Positions 1 through 9,223 of a stretch of 64,000 nucleotides of DNA are shown piece after piece; the stretch's first letter is position 1, and each line of letters begins with the position of its first letter. The DNA comes from Ochrobactrum chromiisoli (GTDB lineage: Bacteria; Pseudomonadota; Alphaproteobacteria; Rhizobiales; Rhizobiaceae). The notes beneath the pieces were generated by a model, which ran no database searches, had not been told where the DNA came from, and worked only from the letters and a program-made list of their open reading frames with translations. The stretch spans positions 22,038 through 86,037 of the forward strand of contig NZ_JAPHAV010000014.1 of assembly GCF_026241335.1 (NCBI RefSeq), in the 5' to 3' direction. Both the position numbers and the translations under genes were made by a program.

Positions 1-786
1 ACGCTGCTCAATCAGTGTTGAAAGAACGCCATTGCGCAAACCACGCGAGGTGATCCAGTCGCGTTCCAGACGGCGCGCAGGAATGGTTTCGCGCACGATG
101 CCTTCCGCACACCACGCAACTTTAAAGCCCTTGGCAATAGAGCGGGACAGGAAGTCAGAATCGCCGCCACCAGTAAAGTTGAACTTCAGATCCATAAACG
201 GATAGCTATGCGCTTCCAAAACAGCACGCGCAATCAGCAGGTTGCCCGATGAATAGATGATCGGCACCGGGCCGGTCTTCGTGTAATGAGGCAGGAAAAC
301 CGGATGCTTCGCCCACTTTTCAGAATTCGGCTTTTCAAAAATCGGATACTGCGGGCCGCCAACCAGACTGACATCATAACGCTCAGCCGTCGAAACCATA
401 TTCTCGATCCAGTCAGGATCGGCCAGTTCATCATCATCAATGACAATGACATATTTGAAATTTGGAAAAAACTTGGTCGCCGTCAGCCAACCGGCATTAT
501 AAGCATTGCAATTGCCGCGATGCGACTCGCCAATAAGCATGCCGTTATATTTGCCAGCCTCGAAAAGCGGAGCTGCAACGGTTGCGCCTTCTTTCTTTTC
601 AGTCTCATTCTCGATAACCACCACTGCCCAACGACGCTTTGTCGTTTGCGCATTCAACGTATCGAGGGTTCTGATCAGATGCTCAGGCCGCTTAAATGTA
701 GGAAGAGAAACGACAATATCGATCTCATCATAGGCAAGCCCAGGCGTTTTAGCGATTACTTCAATATGATCCGGTAATTCTATCAT
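1..786 (-). CDS. Glycosyltransferase family 2, C-terminus beyond window
   Basis: This minus-strand frame is open from an ATG at 784-786 to position 1, giving at least 262 residues with no stop, so the gene runs off the window. The N-terminal part reads as a GT-A fold: a VVSLPTFKRPEHL strand, then VIVIDDDELADPDW, whose Asp cluster is the usual metal and nucleotide-sugar binding site, and further on a GGGDSDF motif typical of the acceptor/catalytic region. A GGAAG stretch lies about 9 nt before the ATG. It is divergent from the GT4 gene at 926 and probably adds a sugar to the polysaccharide made by the neighbouring genes. The donor and acceptor cannot be told from sequence. The six-frame list supplied shows only shadow frames here, so this gene was read directly from the reverse complement. 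Confidence 0.88.
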   Translation of the reverse strand, partial: MIELPDHIEVIAKTPGLAYDEIDIVVSLPTFKRPEHLIRTLDTLNAQTTKRRWAVVVIENETEKKEGATVAAPLFEAGKYNGMLIGESHRGNCNAYNAGWLTATKFFPNFKYVIVIDDDELADPDWIENMVSTAERYDVSLVGGPQYPIFEKPNSEKWAKHPVFLPHYTKTGPVPIIYSSGNLLIARAVLEAHSYPFMDLKFNFTGGGDSDFLSRSIAKGFKVAWCAEGIVRETIPARRLERDWITSRGLRNGVLSTLIEQR

Positions 787-925
787 CTCGGCTTCCGATT
801 TATTTCAGAGATTTACATTTTTATGTTTATCTTTCCACTATTGATAAACGTTTAAAGAAAAGTTCACTGCATGGCTGTAGAGAGTGGCTTTAGCAAATAC
901 TCATTAAGATCGGTTAGGAGCTGAA

Positions 926-2113
926 TTGCAACCGTGTCGTCTTGTCTTCGTAACATCACTTGTTCCACATGCGGTCGCTTCGACGGGTTATGAAGTTGCG
1001 AATGCCGCCGTTATCGATGGTCTGCGTCGCGCCGGTGCTCATGTCACTGTTCTCGGTTTCACCTGGCCGGGACATCCGGCGGCTGAAAACAAAGACACGA
1101 TCGTTCTTGGCGAAGTGGAAGTACGCACAGAAGGCGCCGGCATCAAGCGCAAGATCGGCTGGGTGCTGAAATCTTTTCTCACAGGGCTGACGGTTTCGTC
1201 GGCAAAGCTGCGGGTTATCCCAGCAGTTGAACTGCATAATGCGATCACCGAACTCGGTGAATTCGATGCCTATGTGCTCAACGGTGTGACGCTGCCGGGC
1301 GCCTTTGAAGATATTTTCAAGGACAAGCCATCGATTTTCGTTGCGCATAATGTCGAATACCGTTCGGCAGAAGAAAATGCGGCAGATGCCAAAGGCAAGG
1401 TTCAGAAATTTCTGTTTGGCCGCGAGGCTAGGATTCTCAAAAAGCTGGAGAGCAGGCTTTGCAAACAGGCAAGCTTTGTCTTCACCTTTGCAGAAGAAGA
1501 CGGCCCGGCACTGGGCCTCGACAAAAATAAATTTGCAACACTCCCGCTTGTCATGCCGGGCAACAGCGAAACCGTGAAACCGGAGGCAGCCAAATATGAT
1601 CTCGCGCTCATCGGTACATGGACATGGCACCCCAACCGCATTGGCCTTGAATGGTTTCTGCGCGAAGTCAAACCGCTTTTGCCAAAAGACATCACAATCG
1701 CCATCGCAGGCAACACACCCGCCGATCTTATTGCGGCCTGGCCGGGTGTGAATTTCGTCGGCAAAGTGCCTGATGCCACCAAATTCGTTGAAAGTGGCAA
1801 ACTGATACCTCTGATCAGCCGCGCGGGCACAGGCGTTCAGTTGAAAACGATAGAAACGTTTGAGCTGGGAAAACCAAGTGTTGCCACCGCTCATTCGGTT
1901 CGTGGTATTGGCAATATCCCGGCCAACTGCACAATGGCCGACAAGCCTGCTGAATTTGCCGCAGCCATCGTAGAGCGCCTTAAAGCAATCAATGAAGGTG
2001 ACGATCAAAGACTGGACGGCAAAGCCTTTAAACAGGCACAAATCGCAGGCATGGACAGCGCAATCGCCCGAGGCTTAAAGAAACTTCAGGACGTCACAGG
2101 AAAAGCAGACTGA
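926..2113 (+). CDS. Glycosyltransferase family 4 (GT-B)
   Basis: A 395-residue protein with GT-B architecture. The N-terminal half has a VAHNVEYRSAEE acceptor-domain motif near residues 128-140. The C-terminal half has a LIGTWTWHPN start of the donor domain and a RAGTGVQLKTIETFELGKP motif near residues 300-320, equivalent to the nucleotide-sugar binding E-x7-E region of GT4 enzymes. The start is a TTG at 926 preceded by TTAGGAG at 914-920 with 5-nt spacing; no better ATG lies nearby. It probably transfers a hexose on the cytoplasmic side of the membrane. It is followed 2 nt later by the wecG-like gene, and the next gene overlaps, so 926-3740 looks like one operon ended by the hairpin at 3747. 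Confidence 0.88.
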   Translation: MQPCRLVFVTSLVPHAVASTGYEVANAAVIDGLRRAGAHVTVLGFTWPGHPAAENKDTIVLGEVEVRTEGAGIKRKIGWVLKSFLTGLTVSSAKLRVIPAVELHNAITELGEFDAYVLNGVTLPGAFEDIFKDKPSIFVAHNVEYRSAEENAADAKGKVQKFLFGREARILKKLESRLCKQASFVFTFAEEDGPALGLDKNKFATLPLVMPGNSETVKPEAAKYDLALIGTWTWHPNRIGLEWFLREVKPLLPKDITIAIAGNTPADLIAAWPGVNFVGKVPDATKFVESGKLIPLISRAGTGVQLKTIETFELGKPSVATAHSVRGIGNIPANCTMADKPAEFAAAIVERLKAINEGDDQRLDGKAFKQAQIAGMDSAIARGLKKLQDVTGKAD

Positions 2114-2115
2114 AT

Positions 2116-2880
2116 ATGACGCATAGTGCATCCGAAAAACTCGAATACCGAAATATTCTCGGCATCAAGGTTGTCTGTTTCGACTGGGGCAGTTCATTCG
2201 CTTATTTTGAAAAGCGAATCGAAAACCGGGCCTTCTTGAAGCAGGGTTGGCTTAATGCCAACAATGCCAATATTGCGCATGAAGACCCGGCCTATATGGC
2301 AGCGCTCAAAAATTTTCTGATCCTGCCTGATGGTGTTGGTGTCGATATTGCCAGCAAGGTCGCTTATGGTGAAAAATTTCCAGCCAATCTCAACGGCACA
2401 GACTTCATCCCCGGCTTGATGCAGCATATCAAACGCCCGATGAAAGTGGCGTTGCTTGGTGGCGGTCCCGGCGTTGCTGCACACACAGTGCAGCTTTTTG
2501 AGAAGCAAATCCCGCAGCACGATTATCGTGTGATCTCGGATGGCTATTTCAAGCCTGCGGATATAGACGGCATTCTGGATCAGCTTAAGGCATATCATCC
2601 CGATATGCTGCTGGTGGCCATGGGTGTTCCGCGGCAGGAGCTGTTCATCGACAAATACATCACAGCCGAACATTGCACGATTGCGAGCGCGGTTGGCGCC
2701 TTATTCGATCTGCATACCGGCCGCGTGCAGCGCGCACCCCATTGGGTCCGCACGCTCAAAATGGAATGGGCGCATCGCCTGATGCAGGAGCCGCGCCGTC
2801 TGGCAAAGCGCTATCTGGTTGGCAATCCAGTGTTTCTCTGGCGTGTTGCAAAAGCAAAGCTGTCAGGGGGCAACCCTTGA
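2116..2880 (+). CDS. WecG/TagA/CpsF family glycosyltransferase
   Basis: A 254-residue protein of normal length for the WecG/TagA/CpsF (GT26) family. Visible family marks are the NANN segment at 47-50, PDGVGVD at 71-77, NGTDF at 93-97 and GVPRQE at 170-175. Members transfer N-acetylmannosaminuronate, ManNAc or glucose from an NDP-sugar onto a prenyl-diphosphate-linked acceptor at the inner face of the membrane. It sits 2 nt behind a GT4 gene and shares a TTGA overlap with the next gene. The most likely role is an early glycosyl transfer in assembly of a lipid-linked repeat unit. The actual sugar is unknown. Confidence 0.9.
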   Translation: MTHSASEKLEYRNILGIKVVCFDWGSSFAYFEKRIENRAFLKQGWLNANNANIAHEDPAYMAALKNFLILPDGVGVDIASKVAYGEKFPANLNGTDFIPGLMQHIKRPMKVALLGGGPGVAAHTVQLFEKQIPQHDYRVISDGYFKPADIDGILDQLKAYHPDMLLVAMGVPRQELFIDKYITAEHCTIASAVGALFDLHTGRVQRAPHWVRTLKMEWAHRLMQEPRRLAKRYLVGNPVFLWRVAKAKLSGGNP

Positions 2881-3740
2881 AGACAGCTATTGTCACCGCA
2901 AGCTGGGATCAGGACTTTGAGCGTTGCAAGCTCTTATGCGAAACCATGGACAAACATGTCACCGGTTTCACCAAGCATTATATTCTGGTCGACAGCAAAG
3001 ATGTTGCGCTTTTTCGGCAGATAGAGAACGCCAATCGCATCGTGATTGACGAGCGAGATTTGTTGCCGTCCTGGTTGCGAGCCTTCCCCGATCCGACCTA
3101 TCTCGGGCGCCGTCGCGTCTGGTTGTCGTTTAAAACCAAACCGTTGCGCGGTTGGCATGTACAGCAGTTGCGCCGCATTGCACTGGCAGACAAGGTGGAA
3201 GAAGACGGACTGCTTTATACCGATTCCGACACTGCTTTTGTCCGGCCCTTTGATTGCAACACACTCTGGCACGAGGATAAGCTGCGCCTGTTCTACCGGC
3301 CCAATGCGCTTGCCAATCCTGAATGGCCGGAACATCCCGTTTGGGCAGAGAACGCAGGAAAGCTTCTTGGCGTCAAGAATGGCAAGAGTGCGCTGAATGA
3401 CTATATCGGCCAGCTTGTTTCCTGGCGCAGAGATTCGGTCATCGGCATGTGCGAGCGTATCGAAAAGCACACCGGTCAGCATTGGGTTGCTGCCATCGGC
3501 AATGTCCGACGCTTCTCCGAATGCTTTATCTACGGCCATTATGTTGATGATATTCTGGATGGCGCAGGCCATTTCCACGACACGCACGATCTGTGTCGCA
3601 TGCAATGGTTTGCACCGCCACCCACGGAAGAAGAATTCCGCACTTTTATCGCTGAGATGGAACCACATCAGGTTGCCATCGGCATGCAGTCATTCCTGAG
3701 CTTGTCGGTTAACGATATTCGCCGGATCATCGGCGCTTAA
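2877..3740 (+). CDS. DUF6492-like putative glycosyltransferase
   Basis: A 287-residue protein starting at a TTG (2877) that overlaps the upstream stop in the TTGA arrangement, with an AGGGGG ribosome site at about 2864-2870. The frame stays open far upstream, but the overlap, the ribosome site and the natural N-terminus (MKTAIVTASW) favour this start. A YTDSDTAFVRPFD segment has a DxD-like triad at 116-118, and the preceding strands resemble a GT-A fold. I associate it with DUF6492 proteins seen in alphaproteobacterial polysaccharide loci, but this is recognition by pattern, not a search. There are no membrane segments. A cytosolic transferase acting in the 926-3740 operon is the likely role; its substrate is unknown. 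Confidence 0.72.
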   Translation: MKTAIVTASWDQDFERCKLLCETMDKHVTGFTKHYILVDSKDVALFRQIENANRIVIDERDLLPSWLRAFPDPTYLGRRRVWLSFKTKPLRGWHVQQLRRIALADKVEEDGLLYTDSDTAFVRPFDCNTLWHEDKLRLFYRPNALANPEWPEHPVWAENAGKLLGVKNGKSALNDYIGQLVSWRRDSVIGMCERIEKHTGQHWVAAIGNVRRFSECFIYGHYVDDILDGAGHFHDTHDLCRMQWFAPPPTEEEFRTFIAEMEPHQVAIGMQSFLSLSVNDIRRIIGA

Positions 3741-3746
3741 TCTTTT

Positions 3747-3777
3747 GCCCGGAGTGAACAATACTCCGGGCTTTTTT
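3747..3777 (+). terminator. Rho-independent terminator after 926-3740 operon
   Basis: A perfect 9-bp stem (GCCCGGAGT at 3747-3755, ACTCCGGGC at 3763-3771) with a 7-nt loop is followed by six T residues at 3772-3777. It begins 6 nt after the stop of the DUF6492-like gene and abuts the stop of the convergent flippase gene. The T-run is only on the plus strand, so it mainly ends the plus-strand operon. Confidence 0.92.
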
Positions 3778-5041
3778 ACACCCGCTTTGCGGGCAATCGC
3801 ATACTCGTATAGGTGAAAACCAGCGAGAGGACATAGATACCCGCAAAGACAAAGTTAAGCCCGGCAATCCAGTCATTGTTATCGCCATAATGAAGCAGCA
3901 GCAGCCAGACAAACAGCGCTTTGGCCGCCGTCATCAGCACCATGCTCAATGTGCGCAAACCAGTCTGGCCACGTGCATAGAGAATTTCTGTCTGATATTC
4001 GATCAAATTGCGGAAGCCCGGCACCAACAGCACCAGCGGCAAAAGTCCAACAATCGGCGCAACGCTTGCACCAAGCGCTGTCGGAAAAAATTGCAGAAAG
4101 ATCACCATGGCGCCAAGACCTGCAACCGAAACCACAAAGACCGCAAATTCCAGCCCTATCTTGATGCGCAGTGAAGCCAGCATATCCGGGCTCCGCATGA
4201 GCTTTTGCACCAGCATCATATTAAATGAGCGGATCGGCAGTGCTGTAAGGTCAACCAGACGCATGATAATCGCATAGACACCGGCCGTCGTTGGACCGCC
4301 GATGCTCAGAACCAGCAGCTTATCGAGTTCGCTCTGGATGTAAAACAGCAGTTCCGCCCCCATCACGGCAATTGAATCGGAAACACGCCGTATATATAGC
4401 CGTGGCTCGAAACGCAGTTTCACCCTTGGGTAAAAGCGCAATGCAAAGATCAAGCCGACAGCATTTGCCCCTGCATACCACCACGCCCAATGCACAACAT
4501 CATGCTTGGTGGCGAAGAACATGAACAAAACAGCGGCAATAGCACGCATGGTTGTACCAAAAATCACCAGAAGCGCTGAAATACCAAAGCGCCGCAAACC
4601 GTTATTGACGATGATGATCATTTCAATCGAACGCCACAACAGCGCCTCGGCGACCACCACAACGGCAAAAGGCAGGAATGATATATCCCGGCCAAAGAAG
4701 ATGAAATAAACGAGCCAGGAACAGAGCGCGAAAAGCGGCAAAGAAAGCACAAGCGCTGCAAGATAACCTGCGGTATAGGTTCCAAGCAGCAGCGGTTTGA
4801 CCGTCGAGATACGATAAAGCGGAGAGCTAAAACCAAGCGAAACAAGGCGTGAAAGAACCACACCCGTGCCGGATGCCGTGGCAAAAATGCCAAAATCTCC
4901 GGTGGGCAGTGTATTTGCCAGCGCTACAAAATAGAGCAGTGAAACGACCAGACGTCCGGCAGAGCCGGAAAAAAGCGAGAAATAATCCCGCACCATTGCA
5001 CTGCGGCTACCCAATAATTTCTGGAGTGCTTTCGCGATCAC
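3776..5041 (-). CDS. Wzx-type polysaccharide flippase (MOP superfamily)
   Basis: A 421-residue, very hydrophobic protein with about 12 predicted membrane segments and an N-terminal region (FSLFSGSAGRLVVSLLYFVAL) like oligosaccharide flippases of the MATE/MOP superfamily. Such proteins move undecaprenyl-diphosphate-linked repeat units across the inner membrane. It is convergent with the transferase operon and divergent from the PCP gene at 5235. The ATG at 5041 gives a standard length. It is the first of two flippases in the window (the other is at 30393-31880), which suggests two different polysaccharide products or two specificities. Confidence 0.85.
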   Translation of the reverse strand: MIAKALQKLLGSRSAMVRDYFSLFSGSAGRLVVSLLYFVALANTLPTGDFGIFATASGTGVVLSRLVSLGFSSPLYRISTVKPLLLGTYTAGYLAALVLSLPLFALCSWLVYFIFFGRDISFLPFAVVVVAEALLWRSIEMIIIVNNGLRRFGISALLVIFGTTMRAIAAVLFMFFATKHDVVHWAWWYAGANAVGLIFALRFYPRVKLRFEPRLYIRRVSDSIAVMGAELLFYIQSELDKLLVLSIGGPTTAGVYAIIMRLVDLTALPIRSFNMMLVQKLMRSPDMLASLRIKIGLEFAVFVVSVAGLGAMVIFLQFFPTALGASVAPIVGLLPLVLLVPGFRNLIEYQTEILYARGQTGLRTLSMVLMTAAKALFVWLLLLHYGDNNDWIAGLNFVFAGIYVLSLVFTYTSMRLPAKRV

Positions 5042-5234
5042 TCAAGGCCTCGTGCTTTATCTTGTGTCACGCTTTAAAGCCGTCTCACCGGCCATGAGAT
5101 CGAACTTAGCAAAAAAGACTTAATTAAAACCCACTACGCCTTATCATTGATCCGTGCGTTAACCATTTCTTCTCCATAAAAAAACTATAATCAGCAGAAG
5201 ACTAAGTCATTTCGGGGTACGGACATCTTTGACG

Positions 5235-6992
5235 ATGAGCGGTGAGGACAAACGCAATAAGGGAAGAGAAGAGAAACCTCTTCTTGCATTTTCTGACGCG
5301 CCTGAGGCAAGCCGCGAAGAATCCGACACGTCCAAACGTGAAAAGCAAACGATTACCCCGCCTTGGACGCCGCCTGCAACGCCTGAAGAACGCGCTGAAC
5401 TGTTCCGCAACCAGCAGGAAAAGAAAGCAACGGAAGAACAAGAGGTTTCCGAGCTGCGCGCCCGCATGGCCTCTATCAAAGCCGAGCTTGAACGCAAGAT
5501 TGCTGAGCGCGAAAATGGCCTGAAAGATCAGGCTGTTGAAAAAGCCAAACCGGAGCCGAATCCTATCGCGACAATCGCAACACAAGCCATCCAACATGAA
5601 GTGCGGGATACGGAATGGAAGCCACTGGTTGATCCGCGTGTCGCAATTGAAATCGTCAAAGGGTCTCGTCGATTGCTTCTGGCAACGACCCTGCTCGGTG
5701 GCCTTGTAGCGACGCTTTATGCACTGACAATTCCGCAGATGTTCGTGGCCACGACCGATCTTCTGGTCGATCCGCGCAATGTGCGCTCCGTCGGCACTGA
5801 GTTAACACCCGGCCAGCTGCCAACGGATGCCTCTTTGGCTATTGCAGAAAGCCAAGCACGGCTGCTTGATTCAAGCAGTGTATTGCTCAAAGTCATTGAC
5901 CAAGCCAATCTGACGAAAGACCCCGAATTTAACGGAACCTTTGTCCCCACCGGCGTTGCAGGCTTTTTTGCGCAGCTTAAAAGTGTGATCAGCCCCCAGA
6001 CCCAAAGTGACGGTCAGGCTCTTGAAACGCGTGTTCTCTATAACCTTTATGACAGCGTAACCATCGGTCGCGACCCCAAGACCTTTATCTATTCTGTCTC
6101 AGTCAAAACCCGCAGTTCGGAAAAGTCGGCTGAAATCGCCAATCTTATCGGATCCGTTTTCCAGAAAGAACTTGATTCACTGCAGTCGGATGTGGCGCGC
6201 CGCAATGCGGACGAGCTTTCCAAGCGCCTTGCCGATATGCGCAGCAGCGTCGAAACGGCAGAAAAAGCGGCAGCAGATTTTCGTGCCTCGCGTGATCTTG
6301 TTGATGTCGATGGCAAACTGATCAGCGACAACGATCTGACACGTCTTAACGATCAGCTGACAAACCAGCGCGCTGAAAGCATGCGGCTTCAAGCGCGGAT
6401 TCAAGTGCTCAACGATGCCAATACAGGCAGCGTCATTTCCGGCACCTTGCCGGAAGATTTACGTTCCAACACATTGACGGCACTACGCGCGCAATATGCG
6501 CTTGCGAGCCAGAACGCCAATGGTGCGTCCACCCAGCTTGGTCCGCGTCATCCGCAATTCATTCAGCTTCAGTCGCAAAAGCAGACTGTACTCAATGATA
6601 TTGATGCCGAATTGCGTCGCATTCGTGCTTCATTGCAGGTCGAAGTCGCGCGGTCGCTGCAACAGGAAAAAGACCTGAACGCACGTCTTGCGCAGCTCAA
6701 GTCTCAACAGGCCAACAGCAACAATGATCGCGTGAAACTGCGCGAGCTGGAGCGTGAAGCAACAACTTTACGTTCGGTCTATGAAGCATTCCTTCTGCGC
6801 TCGCGCGAAACAAGCGAACAGGAAGGCATCACGACGACCAATGTTCGCGTGATTTCTGAAGCACGTCCGCCGCTCGACCCGGCAGGATCGTCGCGCAAGC
6901 TGATCGTCATTGCCGGACTGATTGCAGGCTTTATGCTCGGCCTGGCGATAACAGCCGTCCGCAATTTCGGACGGCTGGTGCGTCTATCCTAA
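5235..6992 (+). CDS. Polysaccharide co-polymerase (Wzz/GumC-like), kinase-less
   Basis: About 585 residues. A charged, Pro/Glu/Lys-rich cytoplasmic N-terminal extension (about residues 1-140) precedes a first membrane helix near 146-164. A Wzz domain with a long periplasmic coiled-coil region follows, then a second helix near 558-578, and the protein ends about 10 residues later. No Walker motifs follow the second helix, so no BY-kinase domain is present. PCPs set polymer length and connect to the outer-membrane OPX channel. Two starts are possible, TTG 5229 and ATG 5235; the ribosome site (GGGG at 5214-5217 or GGAC at 5221) does not decide. The 140-residue extension is long for this family and could be a partner-binding or regulatory segment. 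The gene is convergent with the GNAT gene, 6 nt away. Confidence 0.85.
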   Translation: MSGEDKRNKGREEKPLLAFSDAPEASREESDTSKREKQTITPPWTPPATPEERAELFRNQQEKKATEEQEVSELRARMASIKAELERKIAERENGLKDQAVEKAKPEPNPIATIATQAIQHEVRDTEWKPLVDPRVAIEIVKGSRRLLLATTLLGGLVATLYALTIPQMFVATTDLLVDPRNVRSVGTELTPGQLPTDASLAIAESQARLLDSSSVLLKVIDQANLTKDPEFNGTFVPTGVAGFFAQLKSVISPQTQSDGQALETRVLYNLYDSVTIGRDPKTFIYSVSVKTRSSEKSAEIANLIGSVFQKELDSLQSDVARRNADELSKRLADMRSSVETAEKAAADFRASRDLVDVDGKLISDNDLTRLNDQLTNQRAESMRLQARIQVLNDANTGSVISGTLPEDLRSNTLTALRAQYALASQNANGASTQLGPRHPQFIQLQSQKQTVLNDIDAELRRIRASLQVEVARSLQQEKDLNARLAQLKSQQANSNNDRVKLRELEREATTLRSVYEAFLLRSRETSEQEGITTTNVRVISEARPPLDPAGSSRKLIVIAGLIAGFMLGLAITAVRNFGRLVRLS

Positions 6993-6998
6993 GAAGTT

Positions 6999-7592
6999 TC
7001 AGGAAATACGCGAAACTTTGCGGCCGCTGGCACGTAAAATTCCCTGCGCACCATCCAGATGACCCGCTTTCAATTCAAGCGCCAGAAACCGACGCTTTTC
7101 ATAGGGGCCGGGCATCGCAAGATCGCCGGTCTTTTCAGCCGTAAAGCCGAAACGCCCGTAATATTCGGGATCACCAACCAGCAGGATGGCACCATGGCCC
7201 CGGCGCTTTGCCTGAGCAATTGCGTGCTGCATCAAGGCCGAACCGATACCGCAACCGGCAGCCAATGGGTCCACCGCAAGCGGACCGAGCAAGAGTGCGG
7301 AAACCGGAAAGCCAAATGCGTCGAGACCGGCATGAACGTTCCACAGCCGGACGGTGCCCACAAGCAGACCATCGGCAGCCATTGCCGAAAAAGCCAGACC
7401 TTCCGCTGGAAGACGCCCACGACGCAGTTTTTCCGACGACTTTCTGCGGCGGCCCTCACCCATGGCGCGATCAAGCAACGCTTCGCGCGCAATGACATGC
7501 GCAATTGCTTCGCCCACAATGGTGAAAGCAGGTGCAAAAACCGGCAACAGGCCGGTTACAACATTTTCCTGAATTTCAAGATTAGCATTCAT
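6999..7592 (-). CDS. GNAT family N-acetyltransferase
   Basis: A 197-residue protein. The acetyl-CoA binding core is seen in LLLGPLAVDPLAAGCGIGSALM, with the Q/R-x-x-G-x-G/A loop as AGCGIGSAL, followed by GDPEYYGRFGF typical of YhbS-like GNATs. It lies 91 nt downstream of the ornithine decarboxylase on the same strand with no obvious terminator between, so it is probably co-transcribed. A polyamine or related amine is a plausible acceptor by context only. The ATG at 7592 is preceded by GGTGAG. The protein has no signal peptide or membrane segment. Confidence 0.86.
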   Translation of the reverse strand: MNANLEIQENVVTGLLPVFAPAFTIVGEAIAHVIAREALLDRAMGEGRRRKSSEKLRRGRLPAEGLAFSAMAADGLLVGTVRLWNVHAGLDAFGFPVSALLLGPLAVDPLAAGCGIGSALMQHAIAQAKRRGHGAILLVGDPEYYGRFGFTAEKTGDLAMPGPYEKRRFLALELKAGHLDGAQGILRASGRKVSRIS

Positions 7593-7683
7593 GACATCTC
7601 ACCCCAATACGGGCAGCAACACATCCCGCCCAGCGCATTGCAGCGCCGGGCAGATGAAGAGAACCTTCCAGTTGCCTGAAAGA

Positions 7684-8817
7684 TTAGATGACGTAGGATC
7701 GGAGCGGTTCGAAGCCGTTGAATGCCACCGACGAATAGGTGGTGGTATAAGCACCTGTGCCTTCGATGAGAATTTCATCACCGATGGTCAGCGACACTGG
7801 CAACGGATATGGCGTCTTTTCATACATGACATCCGCGCTGTCGCAGGTTGGGCCAGCCAGTACACAAGGCTCGGTTTCACCGCCATCGCGTGGGGTCACA
7901 ATCTGATAGCGGATCGCCTCGTCCATGGTTTCGGCCAGACCGCCGAACTTGCCGATGTCGAGATAAACCCAACGCACATTGTCATTGTCCGACTTGCGCG
8001 AAACCAGAACCACTTCTGTCTTGATCACGCCTGCATTGCCAACCATGCCGCGGCCCGGTTCAATGATGGTTTCTGGAATGCGGTTGCCGAAATGCTTTGA
8101 AAGCGCATCGAAGATCGCCATGCCGTAGGCCTGAGCGGTCGGCACGTCCTTGAGGTAACGGGTTGGGAAACCGCCACCCATATTCACCATGCGCAGCACA
8201 ATGCCTTCGTCAGCCAGCGTGCGGAACACCGATGCAGCATCGCCAAGCGCGCGATCCCATGCACTCAGATCCGTCTGCTGCGAGCCGACATGGAACGATA
8301 CACCATAGGAGTCGAGACCGAGCGACTTTGCATGACGCAGCACGTCGATAGCCATGGCAGGCACGCAACCGAACTTGCGTGACAGCGGCCATTCAGCGCC
8401 TTCACCATCCGTAAGCACGCGGCAGAACACGCGACTGCCGGGAGCAGCACGTGCAACCTTTTCGACTTCTTCTACGCAATCAACGGCAAAGAGGCGGATG
8501 CCCAGTTCGAAAGCGCGCGCAACATCGCGCTCCTTCTTGATGGTGTTGCCATAAGAGATGCGGTTTGGGGTGCTGCCTGCTTCCAGTGCCATTTCGATTT
8601 CGGCAATCGATGCCGTATCGAAGCACGAGCCAAGCGATGCAAGAAGACTCAGCACTTCCGGCGCAGGATTTGCCTTCACAGCATAGAAAATGCGCGAGTA
8701 AGGCAATGCCTTTTCAAAATTCTGATAGTTTTCGCGCACGACGTCGGTGTCAACGACGAGGCAAGGGCCATCCGGGCGGCGGGTGTTGAGGAAGTCGATA
8801 ATACGCTGTGTAGCCAT
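7684..8817 (-). CDS. odc: Ornithine decarboxylase (PLP, fold type III)
   Basis: A 377-residue enzyme that decarboxylates ornithine to putrescine. It belongs to the alanine-racemase-fold group IV decarboxylases (eukaryotic-like ODC, DapDC, bacterial LODC). FYAVKANP near 44-51 carries the PLP-binding Lys48, a glycine-rich NMGGGFP loop follows, and the EPGRG and GPTCDSAD segments form the phosphate and active-site region with the Cys-Asp pair. The start is ATG 8817 with GGGAGAACGACC before it. The frame is open for another 67 codons upstream, but that sequence overlaps the structured leader and is not like the family. Length fits ODC rather than diaminopimelate or biosynthetic arginine decarboxylase. 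Lysine could be a side substrate. A long untranslated leader lies upstream. Confidence 0.94.
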   Translation of the reverse strand: MATQRIIDFLNTRRPDGPCLVVDTDVVRENYQNFEKALPYSRIFYAVKANPAPEVLSLLASLGSCFDTASIAEIEMALEAGSTPNRISYGNTIKKERDVARAFELGIRLFAVDCVEEVEKVARAAPGSRVFCRVLTDGEGAEWPLSRKFGCVPAMAIDVLRHAKSLGLDSYGVSFHVGSQQTDLSAWDRALGDAASVFRTLADEGIVLRMVNMGGGFPTRYLKDVPTAQAYGMAIFDALSKHFGNRIPETIIEPGRGMVGNAGVIKTEVVLVSRKSDNDNVRWVYLDIGKFGGLAETMDEAIRYQIVTPRDGGETEPCVLAGPTCDSADVMYEKTPYPLPVSLTIGDEILIEGTGAYTTTYSSVAFNGFEPLRSYVI

Positions 8818-9217
8818 GGTCGTTCTCCCGCACGGCTTATTCTGATGCCGCATTCTAAGGGACAAAGTATGCATAAGCGCATTCGCGGTGAGGCCAGCCT
8901 TTGGAGATGCTGAGGTCACGCGAAAACTCATGCGGCGGTGGAACAACGCTAAACCCGCGTTACTCCGCTTTGTCTGCCTTGGATTGGAATTGGAGAACCG
9001 CATCCGCACTTCTGGCAATGAAGGTGTGCCTCTTCAGTAATTCCGGCTTTTGGACAGCCGAAAGACACTAGAAAGGCCCGCACCGTCGTTGCTTCAAGAT
9101 GTCCTCGATCTGGCGGTTGGCCTACAGATCGACTGGAGCGGTTAGGTCCAGGTACCGTACCGAATTCCTCACCATTCGAGGATCGGCGGACACCCACAGG
9201 CACGTGCGACTTTGGGC
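8818..9217 (-). ncRNA. Candidate speF leader RNA upstream of odc
   Basis: About 400 nt separate the candidate promoter (9224-9252) from the odc start codon, and no convincing coding sequence lies in between. The alphaproteobacterial speF motif (Rfam) is a structured leader of similar length found upstream of ornithine decarboxylase genes in Rhizobiales, so position, gene and size all fit. I assign it from context and length. I have not folded it or matched it to the covariance model. The exact ends are estimates. Confidence 0.62.
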
Positions 9218-9223
9218 AAGGGC

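Noticed and set aside
286..777. Plus-strand open frame of 163 codons
   Set aside because: It lies opposite the GT2 gene on the minus strand, whose translation shows clear GT-A motifs; the plus frame shows none.
956..2041. Minus-strand 361-codon frame opposite the GT4 gene
   Set aside because: Cys/Phe/Arg-rich composition typical of an antisense shadow; the plus-strand frame has the GT4 motifs and a good ribosome site.
2673..2876. 68-codon upstream extension of the DUF6492-like gene
   Set aside because: It lies inside the WecG-type gene in another frame, and the TTGA overlap with AGGGGG gives a natural start at 2877.
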